Shown: one piece after another, positions 25,101-31,240 of the stretch
Layout of the letters: each line of letters begins with the position of its first letter
How positions within the stretch are numbered: the stretch's first letter is position 1
Origin: Astropecten irregularis
Taxonomy: Eukaryota; Echinodermata; Asteroidea; Paxillosida; Astropectinidae
Reading direction: 5' to 3'
NCBI GenBank assembly: GCA_963971285.1
Contig: OZ020246.1
Location: 23,844,494 to 23,908,493, forward strand
DNA length: 64,000 nucleotides
Made by a program: the position numbers and the translations under genes
The notes under the pieces: generated by a model
What the model saw: only the letters and a program-made list of their open reading frames with translations
Database searches by the model: none
What the model was told of the DNA's origin: nothing

Positions 25101-28100
25101 GGCCTGTACCACCATCGCAGTCATCTTGCAGTACTTCTACACAGCTACGTTCGCCTGGATGCTGGTGGAGGGCATTCATCTCTTGGTCATGGTTAAGAAT
25201 CCAGTGGGGAACTACTTCCGGCAGAAGTCCAGATACTACCTCATCATTGGCTGGGGTAGGTGGTCAGTTATAAGGTCGTGATAGCACCCTGGTGACCAGA
25301 GCAGGTCATGGTACAAGCAAGCTTCATGGTTTACTTTAAGACTCATAGAATCCTTGGGCCTTATCCAAAGCTCGGCTCAGTTCTCCGGCTAAGGCTCCAT
25401 TTCGTGAATGGGTATAAATAAAAAGAGGCTTTTGGCTGTGGTTCGGAAGTAGATTCTCTGGTTTGTAAAAGAAAATAGAGCCTCCACTTCAATGAAAAAC
25501 CACATCCTATATTCTCAGCTTATGGATGACAGAGACGAAGCTGGAGCCTGAGCCGGAGCTGAGGTTTGGAAAAGGCCCCTAGCATTAAGATGACCCAATG
25601 TTTAAGTTCTCAAAAAATATGTGTGCGTTTCTCAGCTCCAAACGACAGCTGCATGGACAAATTGTCTTAAAGATTTATAAGAGAAGATAGCGATAAATTG
25701 ATTCACCCATTGAATTCTATAAATGAACAAAAATTCTCTGAATAAACCTGTTTTGTGCGGGGCACCACAATCAGTGACACAGACATGTGAATTTTAGATA
25801 CGTTTTAACTTTTCCAATGGCTGTTTGTGAATAATCTCTCTGTTCAGGTTTACCAGTGATGATAGTTGGTACCACGCTTGCCATCGCCTTTGAAGGGTAT
25901 GGAACCGAAAATAGGTGAGTTAACTATTTGACCTGAAAGCCATTGTAATTTTAGGATCAGACTTGCTTTACTTGCTCAGTAAGTGCCCTGTCACTAGGAG
26001 GGTTACCTTATGCATCAGGGAGTCTGTAGGGTATTGTAGGGTCAGACTGCTTGCTCAATAACTGCCCTGCCACTAGGAGGGTTACCTTATGCAGCAAGGA
26101 GTCTGTAAGGTATTGTTTTAGGGTCAGACTGCTTGCTCAATAACTGCCCTGCCACTAGGAGGGTTATCTTATGCTGCTGGGAGTCTGTAAAGAATTGTGG
26201 GGTCAGACTGCATATCATGCTCAATAACTGCCCTGCAACTATAGGAGGGTTACCTCATGCAGCAGGGAGTCTGTAAGGTGCTGTAGGGTCAGACTGCTTG
26301 CTCAATAACTGCCCTGCCACTAGGAGGGTTACCTCATGCAGCAGGGAGTCTGTAAGGTGCTGTAGGGTCAGACTGCTTGCTCAATAACTGCCCTGCAACT
26401 AGGAGGGTTACCTCATGCAGCAGGGAGTCTGTAAGGTATTGTAGGGTCAGACTGCTTGCTCAATAACTGCCCTGCCACTAGGAGGGTTACCTTATGCAGC
26501 AGGGAGTCTGTAAGGTATTGTAGGATCAGACTGCTTGCTCAATAACTGCCCTGCCACTAGGAGGGTTACCTTATGCAGCAGGGAGTCTGTAAGGTATTGT
26601 AGGGTCAGACTGCTTGCTCAATAACTGCCCTGCCACTAGGAGGGTTACCTTGTACGTGCAGCAGGGAGTCTGTAAGGTATTGTAGGGTCAGACTGCTAGC
26701 TCAATAACTGCCCTGCCACTAGGAGGGTTACCTTATGCAGCAGGGAGTCTGTAAGGTATTGTAGGATCAGACTGCTTGCTCAATAACTGCCCTGCCACTG
26801 GGAGGGTTACCTTGTACGTGCAGCAGGGAGTCTGTAAGGTATTGTAGGGTCAGACTGCTTGCTCAATAACTGCCCTGCCACTAGGAGGGTTACCTTATGC
26901 AGCACGGAGTATGTAAGGTGTTGTAGGGTCAGACTGCTCACTCAATAACTGCCCTGCCACTAAGAGGGTTACCTTATGCAGCAGGGAGTCTGTAAGGTAT
27001 TGTAGGGTCAGACTGCTTGCTCAATAACTGCCCTGCCACTAGGAGGGTTACCTTATGCAGTAGGGAGTCTGTAAAGTATTGTAGGATCAAACTGCTAGCT
27101 CAATGACTGCCCTGCCACTAGGAGGGTTACCTTAAGGAAACAATAGGCCAAAGGCATCGTGGGAGGCAGACTGCATAACATTTGTTGAAATCATGCACCA
27201 ATCATCATGGTTGTTTGTATCGATCCATCTCGCAGTTGCTGGATGTCCATTGAGAATGGAGCTGTGTGGATGTTCGTCGGTCCATGTATCTTCATCATCC
27301 TGGTGAGTTTTGCTCAAACTACAACTCAAATCCCATCAAATTGTCACCTAGCTCCACAATATGGCAGAAACTGTCAATCAGACAACACCCCCCCCCCCCC
27401 CCCCGCCCCCCACTCTCCACAAATTAAAAACTATGCTGTACAAATCTTCTTATTAATATTGAGTTACTACTCTATCAGTCATGTCCAGTGCTACACACAC
27501 ATCCTTGTAATAACTGCTGCAAAATTTAGTTGCTCAGTCTTTAACCAAAAAATTGCCCTAAAACATGTAAAATAATCAGGAGTTTGTAAGAAAATCTGAT
27601 AATTTGATTCTAGCAGGATCTTCCACTTAAAATTTTTTTTTGCTGGTTTACCTTTTCTCTTGTAGCTCAACCTCGGCATTCTGTACATCGTCTGGAAAAG
27701 CACCCAGAAATCAGAAGAAAAATCTGGCAAGCTGAAATTCCACAAGTAAGTAGCATAATTGATAAACTCTGCTTGAGCCTGTTTGTAAGGTGGGTTTAAG
27801 TATTTATTTTATAAATGTGCACTCATGAATGACAGCTATCTTATTTCTATCTTTGCATTTTGTATTAAACTATTGGGGCAAGGATGGGCATATATAATTA
27901 CCTGAAAGTGGGACACATGTAACAAAGGGTATTCCAATCTGCTGTAATGACCATTGCACAGTTTTGTGGCTCTGCTTACTGTAAGCACATAATTGGCCTT
28001 TTTACTGTATTAGTGTAAGCATTTAATTGGCCTTTACCTAAGCAGAAAATTCTGTGCTTATGCGGTTCTTTTTCATGTATTGTGGGAATTTTCAGTGCGT

Positions 28101-31100
28101 ATACAGTTCACATGATTGAGTACATCTTGCGTTAATACTCAGCACTCGGCACTGACCCTCCAAGCGAGGAATGAGGATAAAGCATAAGCATAGAATTGTC
28201 TTCCTTAGTAAAGGACAATTCTATTGCATATTGTAAACAGAGCCATATGGCATTGGGTCCTGGATACTATTTTTCCTAAGTGTCTTTCCTTTCATTTTGT
28301 ATGAACAGTTCCAGTCTACGTGCCTCAGCCATCCTACTCCCATTCCTAGGATGTTCCTGGGTCTTTGCCATCCTACACATCAACAACAATATCATCGTCC
28401 TGGCTTACTTCTTTACCATCTTGAATTCACTTCAGGTCAGTAAACATACAAATAGCGGAATTTACTCTGTTATCAACATTTGAGTTTTTATTTGTAATTT
28501 TATTATAAAATGCAATTTTATTCCAAACGAAAATTGGTTATTGTTATGTCCGTAGCGGTATTTTATTCCTGAATATTTATCTGCTACTTTGCTTATCTCG
28601 ATCCATCCTTTGTTAAAACCTCCACTATACTTGCGGTTCCAACAATCAGACCAGTTCATGCATACCTATGTAAATGTATTCTTTTAGGATTCACTGGACC
28701 TAGGCAACCTATTCGTTCTGTCACAGTGCCTTTTATTTGACTCTTATAAAAGCCCAGGGAACTGAATTGAACCAACATTTTACTGTTAGAATCCTGGCCG
28801 AAATAAAGATATACAGTGAAGCATAGTCAGTTGAAACTTCCTCGTTGTCCAAATTAATATGTAGCAAGGTTCCAGTAACATGTAGGTAGGCCTATACTGC
28901 TACGCATACACAAATATTGCCCAACCATTGGGGCACTAGTGAATGTCTATTGCGCTCTAAGTGGTTGTAGCAGAATGCCACAAACAGCTGGGAAGTATTA
29001 ACACAAATCCAAAAATTGAGATACGACAACCGCCGGAATGAGCTTTGAAATGACCCTTGGTTCCTATCTGTAAGCTGTCTGCTCAATGAAACATTGTCGT
29101 CGATCTTCTTCCATCTCGGGAGACGACGGCTGCAAAAATGTAGTTAAATGTAGTGAACCAAGATTACAAATACAAATGTCATGTTGAAATGATTCAGTTT
29201 TGTAACATTAATATTGCTTTTATACTAAATGCAAATTTATTTGAATGATTTCTTTTGATTTGATTCAACAGGGTGTGTTCATCTTCATGTTCCATGGTCT
29301 AGGTAGCAGAGAGGTATGGAAACTTGTACAAATCAAACAACATGAACGAAAACCAAACGAAAAAATTTCTAAACTCAAAACCAGGTTCCAGTTTTATATT
29401 CAACCTGAATTTTCTTTTTGACTGAGTCTTTCGATTGACTTGTCAGAAATTTGGTTAGGTTCATCTTAAATGTGAAATACTTTCACTGAAAAGTGAGATC
29501 ATTGACCAACCATGTGTCAACCCATGGTCGATATGGCTTTTTAAGAAAACCCAAACAAATCACACATGAAAAATGGGTGAACTTTTTGACACCCCGAGCC
29601 CAGCACCACTTTTAAGTAATCTTGCTTTAATAAAGCCATCTTGAAATCATCTGTTTGTGTATTTCTTTTACATAGTTTGGAGAGAAAAGGCTAACAATTG
29701 CAACTTCCGTTTTAATACCAAAATGGTATTTGTTCTGAAGCTTATTGCAGTCAGCAAGTCACGTCAGTTGATATGTTATTGTGTCATCTTTCTCGCAGGT
29801 TCGCTCCGCTGTACTGAAGAAGGACATTGAAGTGGAATTCTCCAAAGTGGAGAGAGTCTCAATCGTAAGTTCTAAAAGTCAACATGTTATTTACCGTAGT
29901 CAAGTACATTGATTAGCTTTGGATGAAGAGGAACTGAAAGTTTCCTGCATGCCAAAGCAGGGCTTCTGCTGTCTCTTGCTTCTTTCCCATGGCAAATCTG
30001 GCAAGCATGAAAATGGTTTGCTTACCAATCATTGGGTGGGTACCTACCAGAAGGTAATGTAATCTCTCTTGCACCTGACTGGTTCCCAGCTGATTTTTGC
30101 TTAGTACATGTATAAACCTTTTGCTAAGCCCAAAAATCTCGGCCTTTCTGACCTAGGGTCTTCCGGCTCCCGTTTTCATGAATCCATTCTAAAATTACGG
30201 GTATCAAAATATACTTTTGACTGCTGTTCTGAAGTAGATTCTCTGGTTTGAAAAAGAAAAAAGAGCTACAGCTTCAATGAAAAAGCATAACCTATTATTT
30301 TCAGCGTATGGATGACAGAGATGAAGACAAAGCCGGAGCCTGAGCGGGAGCCAAGTTTTGAGAAAGGCCCCTAGGTCACTGTCCGAAAGATCCATGATGA
30401 TCAGGCTGGGCTGAGTCTTGTACCTTTGGGTTTCTTTGTTTGACCTCTGACTGTGTGACGTAATTTGCAAACAGGGTACATCTGATTTGGTTTAGTACAC
30501 TTTCTCCAATCAGGGAATGTACTCAAACGATCATCGTCACTGTCCGTTGTGATGTTCTGTATGCTAAATACTCATGGATTCTATGTGTTTTCTTATGTTG
30601 ACAGACGCCCAACAATATGATGCAGTTGAGGCAGTACCAAAGGAGAGCACCTCGACCAGCTCCAGTCTGTAAGTATATACATGTACAGTGTGCATTATAT
30701 AAGTCTTGGTCCCAGACCTACAGGTCATCGTCTGGGTGAACCAGGTGTAGGTCATGGCGAACCAGGGCTCGTTTATTGAGATCCAGGGGCCGATTTCACT
30801 AACGCTTTGTGATCATCGCAGAAGCCCAAACCCATAGCTAAACGGAAAATTGTTAAGCGATGGATTTGATCGCAAAGCATTAGTGTAATCAGTCCCTGAA
30901 TTCTGTCTGGGTGATCCAGGTCTCAGTAATTGCGATGCAGGTCTCAGTTTTTGAGAAACCATATCTGGGTTTATATTGTTATCCAGGGATCGATTTCACC
31001 AAACTCAGTGTAATTAACTATCAATCGTAGAACTTATGATGCATTACAGCCCTTCGTAAGATACGATGGGTGATCCTTCATAAGTCGAGTTAAAATCGAC

Positions 31101-31240
31101 CGCAGGGCTTCGTGAAATCGACCCCAGGTCTTGATATTGCAATCCAGGTCTTGGTTATTTTTTGGCAATCACATCAATAACTTTGCAGATCAGTATGATA
31201 ACCTGATATTTATCCATTTTCCTCTCCAGATGTTCCTTGA
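363..31240 (+). CDS. Adhesion GPCR with EGF, five pentraxin/LamG modules, GAIN and 7TM (5' partial)
   Basis: A family B2 (adhesion) G-protein-coupled receptor at the plasma membrane. Its large extracellular part presumably binds matrix or cell-surface ligands and signals through a tethered agonist. Exons: 363-476, 1047-1103, 1765-2148, 2745-3053, 3626-3847, 4401-4646, 5208-5504, 6089-6273, 6894-7014, 7676-7787, 8492-8753, 9466-9774, 10381-10571, 11222-11390, 11990-12145, 12663-12801, 13395-13612, 14050-14328, 15434-15549, 15961-16149, 17000-17068, 17197-17326, 18211-18372, 19242-19317, 19708-19834, 20384-20436, 20681-20807, 23484-23587, 24348-24450, 25099-25255, 25848-25914, 27236-27302, 27666-27745, 28309-28435, 29272-29313, 29799-29864, 30605-30668, 31230-31240. 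All have AG/GT borders and phases join throughout except exon 8, which is one base short. The first exon enters in phase 1, so the start codon, signal peptide and any earlier domains lie outside. GPS and TM sequences, with the pentraxin/LamG content, most resemble group V (ADGRD1/GPR133-like); the exact subfamily is uncertain. Confidence 0.9.
509..690. repeat. M1 MITE-like repeat, partial
   Basis: This is a short copy of a dispersed element with the recurrent phrases TTTCTGCCTGAAATG, TTTATCCAGAAA and TTTTGATCTC. It begins TTAAAGGTACAGTACAGGAT, which matches in inverted form the end of the copy near 13,280. Other copies lie at 7,085, 9,915, 12,925, 23,630, 42,785, 53,079 and 54,925. Confidence 0.6.
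705..925. repeat. tRNA-derived SINE (S1), inverted head-to-head pieces
   Basis: Two tRNA-like segments face each other around 775-790. The left one reads as the reverse of a B box and the right one contains GGTTCGAATCCCACTCCAGT, followed by the SINE tail with AAAATTCAGTCAGTTTCCCT. The same tail flanks every S1 copy in this window. Confidence 0.6.
1610..1730. repeat. S1 SINE fragment
   Basis: A degenerate tRNA-like segment (GATTTGATACTATGACCTCC in place of the usual GATTCGAACC box) just upstream of receptor exon 3. The stretch 1,104-1,609 shows no gene or clear repeat. Confidence 0.4.
1765..3053 (+). CDS. Receptor exons 3-4: pentraxin/LamG module A
   Basis: This is a concanavalin A-like jelly-roll module (Laminin_G_3/pentraxin type) encoded by exons 1765-2148 and 2745-3053, phase 1 at both ends. 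Four motif blocks recur in all five modules: an aromatic opening (TSYWPLND), the strand FSLALWLKL, the core [20 protein letters not shown], and a closing segment ([12 protein letters not shown]). Such modules usually bind glycans or protein ligands, often with calcium. The module has one internal intron, in phase 1. Two cysteines ([11 protein letters not shown]) could form a local disulfide. Confidence 0.85.
3170..3270. repeat. Dispersed repeat shared with 43,470-43,590
   Basis: Starting at GCCCTGGTTCTTGGCCTTGG, about 100 bp is nearly identical to a stretch in the ANKS6 region on the same strand. It encodes no recognisable protein, so apparent reading frames here are spurious. Confidence 0.6.
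3626..5504 (+). CDS. Receptor exons 5-7: pentraxin/LamG module B
   Basis: Exons 3626-3847, 4401-4646 and 5208-5504, all phase 1 at both ends, form the second jelly-roll module. Its blocks are [26 protein letters not shown]...FFLGGRLV, and LILGRRND followed by [11 protein letters not shown]. The cysteine pair [10 protein letters not shown] sits where module A has its cysteine pair. The last exon is strongly GC-rich compared with its introns. Its ILGRRND phrase matches the closing block of modules C, D and E, which supports homology. Confidence 0.85.
3895..4075. repeat. Diverged copy of the TIR MITE at 43,766-43,946
   Basis: It carries the same interior (ACACCAATTCTAAAA, CCAGACTATTTTGAATCCAAG) and a right end GATGCACCGTGA matching the 25-bp terminal repeat of the intact copy. 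The left end has decayed. Confidence 0.6.
4078..4308 (+). mobile_element. 5'-truncated LINE 3' end with (GATT)n tail, copy 1
   Basis: The translation includes [19 protein letters not shown] followed by VAAWGMA and [10 protein letters not shown], a tract like the extreme C-terminus of non-LTR retrotransposon polyproteins, and the copy ends in a GATTGATTGATT tail. Copies at 5,815, 15,655 and 16,530 share the sequence and orientation. 5' truncation plus a short-repeat tail is the hallmark of target-primed LINE insertion. It is not part of the receptor coding sequence. Confidence 0.6.
4655..5000 (-). repeat. S1 tRNA-derived SINE, near full length
   Basis: On the minus strand the head reads as a tRNA: A box TAGCTCAGTTGGTAGAGC and B box GGTTCGAATCCC. 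A tRNA-unrelated body follows on the plus-strand right side (AACAGTACATGGGGGATCAC), and the element is flanked by repeated GTCATTGAAAGGTGA segments. This is the best reference copy of S1 here, together with 34,500-34,900. Confidence 0.75.
5545..5750. repeat. R1 MITE, complete-looking copy
   Basis: It runs from a GTTCACGAAACAGAGGCTCA start to an inverted end (GAGCCTGAGCC, then TTTCGTAAACCCC). It sits just after receptor exon 7. Confidence 0.65.
5815..6023 (+). mobile_element. LINE 3' end, copy 2
   Basis: Same 3' terminal sequence as 4,078-4,308 (GGGTCGCGTGGCTGCCTGGG, AAGGTAGATGCGGCAAC), ending GATTGATTGATTG. The reading frame is disrupted. Confidence 0.6.
6089..8753 (+). CDS. Receptor exons 8-11: pentraxin/LamG module C, with a frameshift in exon 8
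   Basis: Exons 6089-6273, 6894-7014, 7676-7787 and 8492-8753, with internal introns in phases 1, 2 and 0. Motif blocks: [27 protein letters not shown]...VYINGRAV, and [16 protein letters not shown]. Exon 8 has good AG and GT borders but is 185 nt long, and the incoming frame reaches TAG at 6238-6240. The outgoing frame is open only from 6192, so a single missing base lies between about 6190 and 6237. A deletion in the sequenced allele or a sequencing error both fit. The other three exons are intact. Confidence 0.8.
7085..7640. repeat. M1 repeat split by a younger insertion
   Basis: The left part (to about 7,331) and right part (from about 7,539) together make one continuous M1 element. The left part has TGGGCAAAAATATCAAGGA and CTTCCGAAGATCAAA; the right part has CCATCACCATCTTTA and GATTTCTGTTTCGGTATG. 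The gap is filled by the element at 7,332-7,538. Confidence 0.65.
7332..7538. mobile_element. Short CpG-rich TIR element nested in M1
   Basis: The ends are TACGCGGGTTTACAC and GTGTAAACCCGTGTA (one mismatch as inverted repeats), and the same motif recurs internally near 7,405-7,426. The interior is a two-fold duplication of a segment containing AAGTGCGCATGCGTG and CTCGTTT(C/T)GAAGT. Its CpG content stands out from the AT-rich intron. Confidence 0.6.
7910..8060. repeat. S1 SINE, internally deleted
   Basis: Flanks GAAAGTGAACAAAGAAAAAT and TTTTTGTTCACTTTTCAATGA are inverted around a collapsed tRNA-like centre (GGGATTCGAACCGGGGACC). Confidence 0.55.
8174..8344. mobile_element. Small foldback element with telomere-like ends
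   Basis: The left end is AACCCTAACCCTCTGCACC and the right end is GGTGGGTTAGGGTT, so the termini are inverted copies of two telomere-type hexamers. The inside is rich in TACCACA and its complement TGTGGTA. It sits between exons 10 and 11 of the receptor. Confidence 0.45.
8805..9075. repeat. S1 SINE, two overlapping pieces
   Basis: Two tRNA-like heads (GGCGGGATTCAAACCAGC near 8,844 and GTGGGATTCGAACCGGTGAC near 8,966) are separated by the S1 tail, suggesting one SINE inserted beside another. The stretch 9,076-9,465 shows no further feature. Confidence 0.5.
9466..11390 (+). CDS. Receptor exons 12-14: pentraxin/LamG module D
   Basis: Exons 9466-9774, 10381-10571 and 11222-11390, with internal introns in phases 1 and 0. 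Blocks: [39 protein letters not shown], and [20 protein letters not shown]. The cysteine pair CLADPSTC matches that of module A. The acceptor of exon 14 (CTTCCGAAG) has a weak pyrimidine tract but keeps the frame and the conserved closing block. Confidence 0.82.
9915..10175. repeat. M1 repeat
   Basis: It shows the M1 phrases GAAATGCAGATTCATGGGCA and AGTGCCCACTTTTTGAGAAA and ends GGTATGCTACCGAAGTATGA. The middle is partly deleted. Confidence 0.6.
10622..10844. mobile_element. TIR MITE with about 20-bp perfect terminal repeats
   Basis: It begins AGGGGCCAATTTCATAAAAC and ends with the exact reverse complement. The inside is AT-rich and non-coding. Related starts (GGGGCCAATTTTATAGAGC, GGGCCCAATTTTATGGAAT) appear near 35,572 and 41,222. 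No clear target duplication is seen. Confidence 0.65.
10850..10985. repeat. Dispersed repeat shared with 35,590-35,720
   Basis: Both copies carry AATAAAATCAGTATGC, TTGTGAATGTTATGCTC and GCAAACAATGG in the same order and orientation. It is non-coding. Confidence 0.55.
11035..11190 (+). repeat. S1 SINE in plus orientation
   Basis: The tRNA-like head reads on the plus strand: ATAGATCAGTTGGTAGGGCA (A box) and GCAGGTTCGAATCC (B box). It ends 31 bp before receptor exon 14, and SINE-derived sequence may supply part of the weak acceptor tract. Confidence 0.6.
11430..11530. repeat. Degenerate 21-bp repeat related to the array at 38,482
   Basis: The phrases GCCTTGGTGCCCCTGG and CATTGCCTTGATGCCCC are the reverse complement of the 21-bp unit in the ANKS6 minisatellite, in about four to five diverged copies. 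Confidence 0.5.
11565..11700. repeat. Dispersed CTATAACGAACA repeat
   Basis: The stretch GGAACGCTACTATAACGAAC and later TTATAGTG elements recur at 42,095-42,225 (GGAACGCCACTATAACAAAC). There is no coding capacity. Confidence 0.45.
11990..14328 (+). CDS. Receptor exons 15-18: pentraxin/LamG module E with a Ser/Thr/Pro insert
   Basis: Exons 11990-12145, 12663-12801, 13395-13612 and 14050-14328, with internal introns in phases 1, 2 and 1. Blocks: [28 protein letters not shown]...PFIDGVAM, and [12 protein letters not shown] with [11 protein letters not shown]. Exon 18 carries an insert rich in Ala, Ser, Thr and Pro (about 14,064-14,170) that the other modules lack. It has several N-x-S and Ser/Thr runs that could be glycosylated. 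The phase-2 intron just before the Ser-Ser-Gly of exon 17 is in the same place as in module C, suggesting those two share ancestry. The donor of exon 18 is GTCAGG. Confidence 0.82.
12211..12572. repeat. MITE-like repeat, partner of 60,557-60,880
   Basis: About 350 bp matches the distal copy. The most conserved part is AGCGTGGTGTAACCGTGAAG followed by GATTCGGAGG and TTATTTCGGCCGTATTTC. Both copies start TTAAAGGC.CTACAGGATTT-like. The conserved CpG-containing core stands out in AT-rich surroundings. Confidence 0.6.
12925..13280. repeat. M1 repeat, nearly full length
   Basis: It runs from ATACAGGATTTTTAAAGG to AATCCTGTACTGTACC. It contains a small palindrome around TTTTGATCTCACCCTGAGAT that forms a hairpin in most M1 copies. 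Confidence 0.6.
14375..14590. repeat. R1 MITE
   Basis: Inverted ends (CTCAGGCTCATGCTCTGGC at left, GAGCCTAAGCCTGAGCC at right) enclose the standard R1 interior. It lies 47 bp after the donor of receptor exon 18. Confidence 0.65.
14640..14843. mobile_element. Hairpin MITE, GGTAGGTTTG-ended
   Basis: The left arm GGTAGGTTTGTGGTAACATC pairs with the right arm ending ACCGCAAACCTACC. The arms extend about 65 bp each, through TGTAATCTCTTC and GAGAAGAACC, around a loop of about 75 bp. A relative is at 35,749-35,938. Confidence 0.65.
14850..15433. other. Intron, nothing recognised
   Basis: This is AT-rich intron between receptor exons 18 and 19. It has a C-rich run near 15,228-15,262 and no gene, RNA or clear repeat. 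Confidence 0.5.
15434..20807 (+). CDS. Receptor exons 19-27: stalk and GAIN domain including GPS
   Basis: Exons 15434-15549 (stalk, CDSVHKVDC cysteine pair), 15961-16149, 17000-17068, 17197-17326, 18211-18372, 19242-19317, 19708-19834, 20384-20436 and 20681-20807. Exons 20-22 are helix-rich ([39 protein letters not shown]), as in GAIN subdomain A. Exons 23-27 are strand-rich ([36 protein letters not shown]), as in subdomain B. The GPS follows: CAFWDFNML, then [23 protein letters not shown]. All four GPS cysteines, both tryptophans and the H-L-T cleavage triad are present, so self-cleavage between Leu and Thr is expected. Every exon junction keeps frame. Confidence 0.87.
15560..15655. repeat. 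Simple palindromic GACTCGAGTC / GACTTGACTT repeat
   Basis: Tandem and palindromic GACTCGAGTC units grade into GACTT repeats just after receptor exon 19. Related sequence appears in the element at 24,724-25,048. Confidence 0.55.
15655..15885 (+). mobile_element. LINE 3' end, copy 3
   Basis: It matches the copy at 4,078-4,308 (CATGTGGCTAGATTCCCTG, GGTAGATGCGGCA) and ends GATTGATTGATT. It lies 75 bp before receptor exon 20. Confidence 0.6.
16530..16707 (+). mobile_element. LINE 3' end, copy 4, cut at both ends
   Basis: It has the longest upstream extension of the four copies (GCAATCCTGACAGGCGAATT). It stops abruptly after GGGTCGCGTGGCTGCCTG at a junction with unrelated sequence, so the GATT tail is missing. 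Confidence 0.55.
17520..17885 (+). repeat. S2 tRNA-derived SINE with (ATT)n tail
   Basis: The B box-like GTGGGTTTGAATCCAGCC is followed by the conserved body CTTGCATCCTTGGGCAAGAT and AAATGGGTACCTGTGAGGG, ending in ATATTATTATT. The copies at 41,470 and 45,500 are co-linear. It is non-coding. Confidence 0.7.
19460..19511. repeat. (ATCT)n microsatellite
   Basis: Runs of ATCT tetranucleotides, interrupted by ATATATCTCCCC, lie between receptor exons 24 and 25. Confidence 0.85.
20919..23365. repeat. 33-copy 75-bp minisatellite in a receptor intron
   Basis: The phrase CAGGTTGGGGCAGGATTTGT recurs every 75 bp exactly from 20,921 to 23,321 (32 equal spacings, no indels). The array fills most of the intron between the GPS exon and the first transmembrane exon. 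Because 75 is a multiple of three, two plus-strand frames stay open for over 800 codons, but these have no coding features, and retention of this intron would meet a stop at 20,856. Units differ at only a handful of sites, mostly transitions. The left flank (GGGCCTGTTTGTTTAAGGC) resembles the ends of the hairpin MITEs at 35,060 and 37,936. Confidence 0.95.
23484..29313 (+). CDS. Receptor exons 28-35: seven-transmembrane domain
   Basis: Exons 23484-23587 (TM1, [18 protein letters not shown]), 24348-24450 (TM2, [17 protein letters not shown]), 25099-25255 (TM3, [20 protein letters not shown]), 25848-25914 (TM4), 27236-27302 (extracellular loop 2 SCWMS and TM5), 27666-27745 (TM5 end and loop 3), 28309-28435 (TM6 [14 protein letters not shown] and TM7 [10 protein letters not shown]) and 29272-29313 ([11 protein letters not shown]). 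FAWMLVEG, the S-W-V-F tryptophan of TM6 and N-S-L-Q-G-x-F-I-F are diagnostic of family B2. The TM3 cysteine and the loop-2 cysteine of SCW are both present for the conserved disulfide. All junctions are in frame. Confidence 0.92.
23630..24240. repeat. Two M1 copies in tandem
   Basis: The first (about 23,630-23,945) starts CATACCGAAACAGGAATCTT. The second (about 23,960-24,225) is truncated at its start and repeats AAAGAGTAAAACCAA, TCAGAAGATCAAAAA and TTTGCCCATGAATCTGCATT. Both are in the orientation opposite to the 9,915 copy. Confidence 0.6.
24724..25048. mobile_element. TIR element made of GTCGAGTTGTC repeats
   Basis: The ends are CAGACAAGTCGACCACAGGA and, inverted, TCCTGCAGTCGACTTGTCTG. 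The terminal similarity extends about 35 bp, and the interior consists of degenerate units of about 35 bp (AAGTCGAGTTGTCC...GTTGACTT). It ends about 50 bp before receptor exon 30. A long open frame running through it into the exon is accidental. Confidence 0.65.
25365..25585. repeat. R1 MITE
   Basis: It shows GGCTCAGTTCTCCGGCTAAGG at left and an inverted GAGCCTGAGCCGGAGCTGAGG at right around the usual R1 interior (GAAAAACCACATCCTATATT). Confidence 0.6.
25956..27134. repeat. 15-copy 79-bp minisatellite in a receptor intron
   Basis: The phrase TGCCCTGCCACTAGGAGGGT and its variants start at 25,984, 26,063, 26,145, 26,229, 26,310 and then mostly every 79 bp to 27,108. Two copies (near 26,650 and 26,813) share the same 4-bp insertion (TTGTACGTGCAGC instead of TTATGCAGC). 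The array lies between the TM4 and TM5 exons and has no open frame of note. Confidence 0.93.
27386..27410. repeat. Poly-C tract
   Basis: A run of about 23 pyrimidines, nearly all C, in a receptor intron. Its length is likely unstable in sequencing and in populations. Confidence 0.8.
28436..29271. other. Receptor intron, nothing recognised
   Basis: This is AT-rich intron between the TM6/TM7 exon and the TM7-end exon, with no coding or repeat structure that I recognise. Confidence 0.5.
29799..31240 (+). CDS. Receptor exons 36-38: cytoplasmic tail and stop
   Basis: Exons 29799-29864 ([18 protein letters not shown]), 30605-30668 ([18 protein letters not shown]) and 31230-31240, which adds Tyr-Val-Pro and the TGA stop at 31,238-31,240. 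The tail after TM7 is only about 50 residues, short for an adhesion GPCR. It is first acidic/amphipathic, then Arg-rich, and lacks a canonical C-terminal PDZ ligand. The last coding exon is only 11 nt of coding sequence, but its acceptor has a strong pyrimidine tract (TTTTCCTCTCCAG). Confidence 0.85.
30160..30375. repeat. R1 MITE
   Basis: The interior AAGTAGATTCTCTGGTTTGA and GAAAAAGCATAACC matches the other R1 copies, and the right end is GAGCCTGAGCGGGAGCC. Confidence 0.6.
30784..31128. repeat. Two adjacent foldback MITEs of the GATTTCAC family
   Basis: The first (30,784-30,898) begins AGGGGCCGATTTCACTAACG and ends in the inverted CATTAGTGTAATCAGTCCCT. The second (about 30,983-31,128) begins CCAGGGATCGATTTCACC and ends GTGAAATCGACCCCAGG. 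A third member is at 46,329-46,477. All are non-coding hairpins. Confidence 0.6.

Noticed and set aside
24721..25281. A 186-codon frame that runs into the TM3 exon
   Set aside because: Only the portion from 25,099, after a good AG acceptor, matches the 7TM domain. The upstream part is the TIR element of GTCGAG repeats.
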